Source: Trichoderma breve (taxonomy: Eukaryota > Ascomycota > Sordariomycetes > Hypocreales > Hypocreaceae). From it: a stretch of 64,000 bases of DNA. Every line of letters starts with the position of its first letter. The stretch's first letter is position 1. The translations under genes and the position numbers were made by a program. Shown here one piece after another: positions 50,792-60,700 of this stretch. Under the pieces are notes generated by a model that made no database searches, was not told where the DNA came from, and was given only the letters and a program-made list of their open reading frames with translations. Location of the stretch: positions 2,914,001 through 2,978,000 of the forward strand of contig NC_079237.1 of the NCBI RefSeq assembly GCF_028502605.1. Direction: 5' to 3'.

Positions 50792-53063
50792 ATGGCTGGC
50801 CCTGGCGGTGGTCCTCCTCGTCGCAGGTTTGTCTCTCTTACTCACCCAGCACTTACACACATTCACTCCTTTTCACTCAACAAAACTACACTCCCACTCA
50901 CTGCGTCACATCGAAGCACAAGCTAACTCTCTCATGATAGTCACACCAAGTCTCGCAAAGGCTGTGATACGTGGTACGTAGCAATATTCACGGTTTGCCG
51001 AATGGCGACCCTGATCAAGCTCGCAAGCACTGGTCTAACTATGATTCTAGCAAGCGTCGTCACATCCGCTGCGATGAGAGCTTCCCTCAATGGTAAGTTA
51101 TTGGTGCCGTTTCCCGTTCGGAATTTCTCTTTTTGCTAATACGGGTGTCCTCAGCCGCAACTGCACCAAGCACAAGATCCGTTGCCCGTACAACGATGTG
51201 CAGGTTCCTGAAGCTGGTCGCTCAACCACTCCGGACAAGCCCGATCTCATGTGGACTCCCCAGATCGAGGCTGCTATTGCCGAGTGGCAGAGGACTGGCA
51301 TGTTCCCCTTCCCAACGCTCCGCATCTTCCCAGCGCCCATGCCGCACATGTTCTCGCTTGAGGACCTCCGGTTGATCTACCACGTTGCATCCCTGTACTA
51401 TCAGCTGGCGGCCTATGAAGCCAACAACTTCACCTTGTGGACCCGTCATATCCCGACGTAAGTTTCCAATGAGAGCGGCTATTCCATCCTTCTCCTTGGA
51501 TACCACCGCTCTGGCAGCAAGCTTCCGCTGCGAGCGGTAGCACATTGTCCAACACAACGCTAACTTTGGTGTTTCCAGTCTGCTCAAGATCGGCGCGACT
51601 ACTCCCTATGTGATGCATGCGCTGCTGGCATTCTCTGCCATGCATATCGCCTTTTTGACCGACTGCCCTCTGGTCGGTAGCATGGCGTTTGAGCATAGGG
51701 GCAAGGCCTTGAGCGGTTTGCACACCGCGATTGGCTCCTTCTCTCGCGCTACCTCCGACGCCATCCTGGCGGCATCCCTGGTGCTATCGTGGCAGGCCAC
51801 CGATTGGTAAGCGCTCTTCCCTTGACATCTCTGCCACACTCACAAGAACGCTCAATGGCTGACTGAATGTCCAAACAGGCGCAGCTGGACCCAGCTCATG
51901 CAGGGCACCTCGACGGTAAGTTAATTGTTGGTTGGTGACGAAGAGCTAAGCATTTCATTGGCTTGCCTTGACTGTTCCCCTCCCTTTTCTTTGGCACGTT
52001 GACTGATTTTTCTCGGCAGGTGATTGATGCAATGGACGCATGGAAGCACGAGTCTGAGTTCACAGACTTCATCGCGGAGAGCAGCACGTTCCCCACGGCT
52101 CCGGCTTCTCCAGATCCTGAACGCCGGGTTCACCAACCCCAGAAGGACGACATTGAGGCCTACCAGCGAACCTTGGAGCAAGTCATCAAGGTTGAGGCTC
52201 ATCTGAAGCACTACAAGGAAGACACAACTCAGATGCAGCACTTGATCGGCTTCCTCAAGGGCTCTCGCAAGATCAGCCCCACCCTCCCCATCGCCCAACA
52301 GTTTGAGCGCCTCCAACCCCTGAGGACTTGGCTTTTCTGGGTCCCTGTCGGCTACCTTCAGACCTACCAGTGCTCCCCCAACTCCCTGGTTGCCATTGCC
52401 CACTTGTACACGGCGGCCTTGCTTATGGAGCGGCTCTTCCCCGAGATTGGCGCGGCCTATTTTGGCAGCTTGTCCATGACCCCGATTGAGGAAATCGCTC
52501 GGCGACTCATGTCCATCAATCTCGCGAGCACTGGTGTGAAGAACTCGTACCAGACGCCACTCACGCTCATGGAGTTTCCCATTGACACCGTCAGTGAGTT
52601 CCGATCCCGCATGGGCTGGATGAGCCCGCAGAGGACCCCCTCGTTCCCTACGTTCCATCCGCCCAACTTCCCTCTGCGCGAGGAGGTGCCAATGGTCCCT
52701 GCTACGGAGTCCTACATGCCATATGGGAACCCTGCCTTTAGCTATAGCGCTGAGAGCATGCCAATGCTCAACAGCCCTACAGCGCCTGGTCCGCATGAGT
52801 CGCTCAGCCCGCTGGTCATCTCGTCTCCGTATCTGAGCCATCAGTACCTGAACGTGCCGTCTCCGTCCTTTGGAGTTGCCTACAGTCCGGCATCATCAAC
52901 CTTTGAGGCGTCCCTTGCATACAGCGACTCGGAAGAGTACGGTGGGTATGAAATGCGAGGCTACCATCCCGGCCATTCGCCCACATTCGAGGATGCGCAA
53001 TGCGCCGGCAGCAGCAGCTACCCCGTCGGGTTCGTTACTCCCCAGCAGTCCGTGTGGATCTAG
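50792..53063 (+). CDS. Zn(II)2Cys6 transcription factor
   Basis: Model join(50792..50826, 50941..50973, 51051..51092, 51155..51457, 51579..51806, 51879..51915, 52020..53063), 573 aa. It is a nuclear DNA-binding regulator. The zinc cluster has Cys20, 23, 30, 37, 40 and 47 with C-x2-C-x6-C-x6-C-x2-C-x6-C spacing (GCDTCKRRHIRC, then PQCRNCTKHKIRC). Introns split the codons of Cys23 and Cys37. Residues about 80-420 form a helical regulatory region typical of fungal factors (LRLIYHVASLYYQLAAYE, MHALLAFSAMHIAFL, AAYFGSLSMTPIEEIARRLM). The last 150 residues are Ser/Pro-rich. Targets are unknown and no pathway genes adjoin. The stop at 53063 may belong to an unspliced form: a good coding frame continues at 53147-53432 (see findings), which would give 657 aa. 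Confidence 0.88.
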
Positions 53064-53146
53064 TTTCCTCTAGATGGACTTCCCACACACTCGACTCTCC
53101 AACCCCGGCTCGAGGAAGCACAATCGGATTGACCGTTGCCACCCAG

Positions 53147-53432
53147 GAATTCCAGAACTCAATCAGCGTACCCGCCTCCGGATGGTTCATCGATGGCGCC
53201 ACCCTTTCCGCCAGCTCCATCTCAATCTCAATCTCCGTACCACTACCAGGACACGCTCGGCATGCTTCCTCTTCCTGAATCTCCGATTCCGCTGTCTAGC
53301 ACACCGCATCACCGACACCGTCAGACCGTTTCGGTCTCTTCCACGCCGCACCCTCCGTCTCCGCTGTCGCGCGTGCCTTTGACTCCAAGCTCTTCGGGGC
53401 TTGATGACAAGGGCAAGCAGCGGGCGACGTGA
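53147..53432 (+). CDS. Candidate last exon of the Zn2Cys6 gene
   Basis: A frame with clean Ser/Pro-rich composition in keeping with the factor's C-terminus (RTQSAYPPPDGSSMAPPF; VPLTPSSSGLDDKGKQRAT) ends in a stop at 53430-53432. It has no ATG of its own. Joining 53029 to 53147 (donor GTTCGT, acceptor CCCAG) keeps phase and adds 95 residues in place of the last 11. The donor is weak, so the junction is uncertain. Confidence 0.5.
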
Positions 53433-56400
53433 TTGATGGGCGCTCTCTTCCTTCTCTCCTCATCCTCTCCGCGATACACTTTGGCAGCTGGGATCTGCTC
53501 TCCTCCTCTTCCTCTTCTCTTGATTTCAACGCAGACGCAAATGTACAACATTCCTTAACACGCTCGCTACTACCATGAAACAACAACGATTAATGGGCCT
53601 TGTTTTTGCATCATCGATTTTGCTCTTGTCAGCACACTGGCCTGACTGAGCCCAACGCCCGAACGACACTCCTTTAGACTTCTCGAGTTGATCTCGATTG
53701 AAACAATCCTTTACGACAACGAATAATTACCAACTAACTATTAATGTATTATCTAATACGCGACACTCCTTTCGAAATGATACCCTCCAGCTTAATCGAC
53801 AATCCTTTAGACGAAGATACCCCCAAACTACGCACACTCCTTTTATGAAATTACGGTTATGACGAACATCTGGTCGACATAGAGTCACTCCTTTCTGGGT
53901 TATACAAAAAATGGTAACTGGGCGAATTGAATATCACACTGCATAGCGACTGTTTTTCTCCGTGCTGCAATAGGCACATTGTTGTGGATAGAAATATGGC
54001 GTTTTCCCGGCGTTCAAACGAACAAATAGTGGGGAAGTTTTGGATCTTGGTTATGTTTGAACACTTGGCTTTTGATTTATGTTTTTGATTTATTTTTGGG
54101 AAAAGGCCGCTCGGTGTGAAGACGAAGGGCATAAAGTGCCGATGAAGAAAACGGGGGGAGCGTGCCGGGACTTGTGTGTGTGTTAATAGCTGTTGTAAGC
54201 TGCATTGACAATGCTTCAGCGACGATGCTTGAGGATGATTCGAGCTCTGCCTTTAGCAGGCACCTTGAATTGGGATTAATACTATTATGTTCGGTGTGCC
54301 CCATGAGTCTCAACTATTGGTTCCATCTTGTCCAAAGCATGACGTGCAGATGCGCATCCCTGAATGTGTATGGGTTTTATTGGGCTTGGCCGCTTACGCG
54401 GTGTGTCTGCGAAGGAGCCTTTGCTCCTCCCCTGGTTGGCGTTTCTTTTTTCTTCTTCTTTCCTTTTCTTATCCTTTTCCTTTCTCTTTTCCCGTTCTCT
54501 ACCTTGCAGGTTTCCCTCTTCGTTTCAGTCAGGTCTAAGACACTCTCAAGTGCGTGGTGTCTTCGATCTCGATGTCAGCGAGAACCATGTGGGCTCAGAT
54601 ACACCCCAGTCTCGAGCGGTCTCACGCGGCCTCAAAGCGGTCCTAAGACGGTCCCAAGTGGGATTTTGGAACCGGAATCAAGAGTCCCGCAAGCTGGGGG
54701 TGACTGGTCGGGCTATCTTGGGGCGGCAAAACAACCTCCTCCCCTTGACTCTGCATTATCTCTCTTTTTTCTTCGTCTGTTCTTTTGTCCGGCTAGGTCC
54801 CCGTTGCCGCCCCCCATGCTACTTTTTTTTTTTCTGTGTGCCCAGCTACTAACACGCAGGGTCCCCGACTATGACCTTTTGGCGTACATTAGGCGCCCTG
54901 GCTTGTGTCCGTTTTTGCGTCTCCTGCAGGTTGCTAGCAAGTCGACTTGACACACCCCCTGCGGGAAAACGAAACGGTGAGATGGGGGCTGGGCAAGCTG
55001 GGCTGGGCAATGCTGGGCTGTGTGGTCCTGGGGAAACGGGCACGAGTCGGGTTGTCTATTTCGGCTTACGAGAAACGTTTCTCCTCTGCAGAGACGGGAT
55101 GAACTGGACTGGACTTGGGATGAGGGAGCCAATACCTGTAAGTATACGGGGATGCCTGAAATGGTTACTCGTACCACGAGGCAAAACGGGGGCCCTGAGA
55201 GAAAAAGACAGAGAGAGAGAGAAAAAGAGACAAGGACGACTGTCTTTGGTGGCTATGAATTAGGCGATGGCGGATATCCGTCCCGTTCTAGGTCTAGCCC
55301 ATGGGGTGGACGCTTGTGAATACGAGAAATGGGTGGCAGGGGGGCCAAGAAGAGGAGGGACCCAAACGGTCTATTTATGTACGAATGTACAAAAGTATGC
55401 ATGGGGTGGTTCATCTCTTTAGGGAAAAAGAACGATTGAGTTGTTTTTTGTGCCGTTTCTCTGTTTGGCTGGGGACAGGTGAATGGTCTTTGTCAGGTTG
55501 CCGAGTTAGGTCGGCCTCCCCTCCTAATATTCGACGATGGTGTTTCTCTGCGGCGTGATATGAGAGGGAAGAACATACTGAGACTATTGGAATAGAATGG
55601 CCGTTTTTCTCGTGTTTATAATTAGACTATTTGGGAAAAGCGTGAAAAAGATGTAGTGATGGTCTTTTGGTAACGATACTGGCGTCTTTTATTTTGGGAG
55701 AGTGAGGAACACGAGATAGTGAGCCAAATACGAGATTTTTGCGTGTTTTTTACTTGATCGGGATTTTTGGGCAGTCCTGCAATGAAATGAATGAAAAAGG
55801 GGATAAGAAGACGCTCTTGTTTTGGTTTTATTTTTCCTTTTGTTTGTTTTGATGAGTTTGTGGCTTGAAGTTGTCGTGGAAGGGGGTCAGAGAGAAGCTT
55901 CGATTCTGACCTCTCCTAGTGAGTTTGTTTCCCTCTTTTCCCTTGTCCTTCCGAGAGACGCTCTCTAAATATATTATATGCTAACTCTCTCAGATACAGG
56001 CCTGTATATGCCGCCTCCGGAAAATCAAACCTCGAAAAATCCAAAGCCTTCATCGATCTTGTTCAAGCTATAACGCCCTTCTCATCCACGTTTCAACCCC
56101 CCTATATCATATTCACCAACAACACCTCATCGTCCATGCATACAATAAACACACAAGCTAATCTCCCCTTCAGCTTCAGCTTCTGCACCCGTCGGAATAG
56201 CCTAAAGACGAGAGATATTCCCCTTCCGATCCAGCTAAGCAAGTTCCTCAACAAAGTGCCTCTCCCCCTCGAACCTTGCTCTTTTCGTCGTCGTCGGCTC
56301 CCCTGATCTACATCCACGAGCCGCCTTGGCCCAATATTTTGCATCGACTATCGAGAATAAAATAGGATCTTCAGAATCTACGTGTCATTGTGCCCGATCT

Positions 56401-57545
56401 TTTGTCGTTCCACCAAAGCAGCACGACGAAGCGGTCTCTTCCTCCCTCCTCCCTAAAACGTTACATCATGAATCTCGAAACCCGTCTCGGCCGAAAGAAA
56501 AGCCTACAGCTTCAAAGTCCCATCTAAACAAAACCAAAGTCCCACCCCTCCTACCTTTACCCCAGTCTATACACCTGCTGGATGCCAAGTTCTACATGTA
56601 TCCCCGAGGCAATAATCGCCACCACGAAGGGGGTCCATTAAAGGGGCCCAACCACTAAGCCACTCCGGCAAGTTTGCCATCGAATATCCCGATGAGCAGA
56701 TGAGGGATTATGTCCCGGCGCTTATAGATGTGCTTGCCACTGGGGTTTACATGAAACATCCGCCTGGGGACTTTCAAAGGGGGTGGCTAACTCGTAGGTC
56801 GTAAGGGGACTTGGAAGTACATCAGAGTACATCAGGGTACCTACAGAAGAGGCAGCATCTCGTATGGACCATGGCAGTGAGAGAATTCGAGTATCAAGCA
56901 TGACTGCTTCCTCACATACAAGAATCTTCCAAACTTCACTGAATAGTATTGTAAGCTCATATAACCTCCTACACCTACCTGTGTGGTAAAGTAAATTCCT
57001 CGTGCCTCGTACTAGATAGCTACAACTCACATCATACATCATTCTTACTTCCAACCTCTACGTGACCATAAATATAGTGACTACACCATGCCGGACCTCT
57101 TACGTTGTGGCCTGACAAGTATAATGCACAGTTCAGACAATCATCCCATATTATAAACATCTTCTGTCTTGTAGCATAATTTTAACCTTATTTAAGCCAG
57201 TCCCCCTTACGCTTGATGCGCTTCCTCGCTGCCTGTCAAACCAACTTGGGAGCATCTGAAAATAATAATAATAAAAAGAAGCTCGAATATGTCTCCTCCA
57301 TGATTCCGCTGTCCGCTTCCTATGCTTTATGCCTCTCTCCCCCTTTCTCTAAATACAAAATGTTTTCTCGCATGTACAGATATCAAACTCCTCGCTGTGT
57401 GGCGAAACAAGGGGGGGATATAATGTAGCCACGGGGTGATACAAATAATTAATACAAAGGATGTGGCATGTATGTTTCTAATGATATAAATAATAAAGAA
57501 AATGGGGGGAAAGTGAACGGCCCGTAAAAATAAATCTGAGAGCGA
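53433..57545. other. Intergenic, no supported gene
   Basis: About 4.1 kb. The first 450 bases, the likely trailer of the transcription factor, contain six CACTCCTTT/CAATCCTTT-type words. A pyrimidine tract occupies about 54,445-54,520 and a GA-rich run 55,194-55,233. A long open frame at 54,162-54,950 lies across this low-complexity sequence and is not believed. No RNA gene was seen. Confidence 0.5.
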
Positions 57546-57675
57546 AAGTTGAAATCTCCAAGCTGAAATCTCCAAGCTGAAATCTCAAAGCCGAAATCTC
57601 AAAGCCGAAATCTCAAAGCTGAAATCTCAAAGCTGAAATCTCGAAGCGGAAATCTCAAAGCTGAAATCTCAAAGC
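57546..57675. repeat. 14-bp minisatellite, nine copies
   Basis: Nine head-to-tail copies of AAGCTGAAATCTCA with single-base variants, ending in AAGC. It begins 32 bases past the stop codon of the DH-domain gene (on the minus strand) and lies in its probable trailer. Confidence 0.95.
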
Positions 57676-57706
57676 TTTTACCGCTCAAGAATCCTCAGTC
57701 GTTCAG

Positions 57707-60700
57707 TTAGTTGGTGACAACCTCTTGGTGCACCAGTCGCAGAACCCAACCAGCTTCAGTCACGCTGGCGAATTGGAAGCACCACTTCTTGATGTTTCCT
57801 CCCGTGGCTCCGTTTGCCGGAACGCCGCCGACAATACCGTCGCCGTTCTTGACTTCTTCCCAGACGCCACAGACGATACCTCTACTGCCCATGGGAGTGA
57901 AGCATCCACTTCCCAGAACAGCATCCAGTACAATGATTGGCTTCTCAGAGCTCTTCTTGGGTATTGTCGTAACTGTGACGCGTTTCTCGAGGCCGTGATC
58001 CGCTCGAAGGGCTTGACGCCAGCCCGGAGGAGGTCGACGGATTTGTAGACTGCAGTTACCGTAGTCTTCCCACTTGGCGGGCGAAACAAGAAGATGGAGC
58101 CGGATGCGAATGTTCTCGGTGCCAAGATTTACAGGCGTCTCGCCGCCATTATCCACGCTAACAGAGGGCGATCGAGGCGAGCCATATCCTGACGAAGAGC
58201 CCGATGTGTACATGCTGTTGTGGCCACTTCCACCTCGGCCGCCACGCTGCTTGTCAACAGATGATCGGGCCAGGTTGAAAGAGAGGTTTCCCACCAGAGT
58301 GAGCTTCTTAAGGAAACTGGAGGCAGACAGGTTCGACGAGGGTGTAGTGCTGGCGCCATCAAATTGTTGTGACTGCGGTGCCCTCACCGAGCTGCGGTAG
58401 CTGTTCTTTCTGCCAAACCAGCTGCGAGCCCGGCTGCTCTTGTCTCCATCATCCGCCGGAGCAGGTCGCTCGCCAAAGCTCCTGAAACGGGCCTCATTCT
58501 CCAGCTGGATAAACTTCTGGTTATTGAGGCGAGCGTGGTGGACAGCCGTGTAGAGGGTGTAGCAGTCAGGGCCGTTCAAGCACCGGAAGCGAAAGTTGCC
58601 GCCCTGGTAGACTGGCGCCAATTTACTGTGAGGTTGCATTGATGATCTGATTTCGAGGTCGACCGCAGTGCTCTGTCGAATCAAGACCATCGGCGTAAGA
58701 TCCAATGCGACAATGGGCTTATCGTCAAGCTGAGTGTAGTTGCTGTCTCGGAAAGCAAACGCCTCAATAAGGCCATCTGTAACGACGATTGAAACGTGAT
58801 CAGGGTGCACGTCCTTCCACGCGCCCTTGTCAGACCACCTGGAGATGGTTGCGAGACATCGTCCTGATCTCGCAAGGCTGCCATCTTCCTCCGATGGCTT
58901 CCGTCCATGGAGGCCAGCTTGGGAGGCAGAGTTGGATGGCGTCAAGCTGACTTCGGATGCGGGCGCATATGAGGGAGCATATGAAGGTGCATAAGAGCCT
59001 CTTCTCTGGCCTTCGTCCCTGATGCTGTAGCCAAGCTCAGTCTGGGGAATGTCGATGCTCTCCATCTCCTCATCGGATGACTCGGACTCGCTCTCACTTC
59101 CAGACACATCTTCTCCCTCTGTTTCCGATTCTGAGGACTCTCCTTCTTCTATTATCGAAGACACTGCAGAAGAAGACAGGCCCGAGGCAGAGGAAACCTC
59201 AGAAGGCAGGTACTCGTGTTTGAGAGGAGAAGAGCCTCTTCGCCTTACGGCGTGCATATCAACCGGTGGTTGAAGCAGTGACTGGGACTTTGGTGACTGC
59301 TGAGGCGTGGGGCTAAGGGTTCGGTGAACCGGCGGTCGCGGTGGTGGCGTGTCATTGTGGTATATCACAGGGACTTGCTTCGAAGACTGAGCCTTGCTCT
59401 TTTCTCTGCCGGGAGGTCCAGGAGCAGCTCGTGTAGGAGTCGGTGGAGTTGAAAGGCCGCTGTCAGAGTCGTCTCCGTCGGTGTTTCGAGACGCCGCGCT
59501 CACCATGCTCTGAACTCCCACGGGAACATCAGGTAATCTAGGAGAATCTGATCCCAGCTCAGACTCGTCAAGGACACTCGGTTCAGGCTCCCTCGGCGGG
59601 ACGGGAGAAGACGGCAGGATATCGAGCCAGTCCAAAATCTGCTCTTCTTCATCGGCCCAGAGATTGAGCAGCTCATGCCATGGTTTCCCATTGTGATTGC
59701 CACGGACCATGACCACCATGTCCAATTTTCCATCCCCTGAACGGGCAGAGACGAGAGACATGGAGATGGGCGGAAAGAGGAGATACGATCGTCGACCGTC
59801 TCCCACTTCCCGGATGAGAAGATCTCCTCTGTCTTCAGGGCGGCTTTGGTTGTCTCGGTGAACCAGCTCCACCTGACACTCCAGCCTCTGCCCGTTGGAG
59901 TGGGCAAGGTCAAGCGAAAAGATGTCCTTGGCACTAACTTGTCGAGTGAGACCGATATTGATGGACTTGGTTGGGCCGAGCGTTCTGAGGTCTCGGGCTC
60001 TAGTAGTATCCGTGTTGGCGGCTTCTTCGTCAATGATCCTCGCAACTTCCTCTCTGTGGCGCTGACGAGCCTTTTCCTGCAAGGCCTCGAAATCTTTGAC
60101 CAGCTGGTTGGTATCAGGCGACGTAAACATTTGGTCAACGCAGACAATCAAACGGGCCATCTGTTTGATGCGAAATAGTGGCCGCTTGAGGAGATAGGCG
60201 ACGGCCACCCGCTCTCCCTGGGCGTTGATGAGATCGCCATTCGCATTCCTTGGCAACGAATCGAGGAGAGAGTCGTCTTCGTCAGGGGTACCACGTCGCG
60301 GTGCGAGGTTGACTATCAGGTCTTGAAAGCCTAGTCGCCAGACACTCAGATAGTTGTTGTAAAGTGGGACAACACCATGGGCCCAGTTGGCCATCCGGCG
60401 GATATCTGTCAAGGGAGCCTTGGCATGTGCATTCTTGAGCTTCTCGAGGGCAACTCCCATGTTGACGACCGACTTGGATGTAATATCGACCTTGATCTTC
60501 GGAGAAGCAGTCCCGACGAAGTCGGAAGAGACAGTAGGGTCGCTCACTACGTGAGAGAGAAGCACGGGTACCACGCCATCGACCAATGTTTTGAGCTCAC
60601 TTTGATACAAGTGTTCGTCGTCGGCAAACTCTTTTAGCAACTCATCAGCAGTCACGTTGGATCCGCCACGTGCTTTCCGCAGACTCGGCCTCGACCTGCT

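Noticed and set aside
54162..54950. 262-codon frame with hydrophobic runs
   Set aside because: Its hydrophobicity comes from a pyrimidine tract, adjacent frames are equally open, and there is no ATG at its start.
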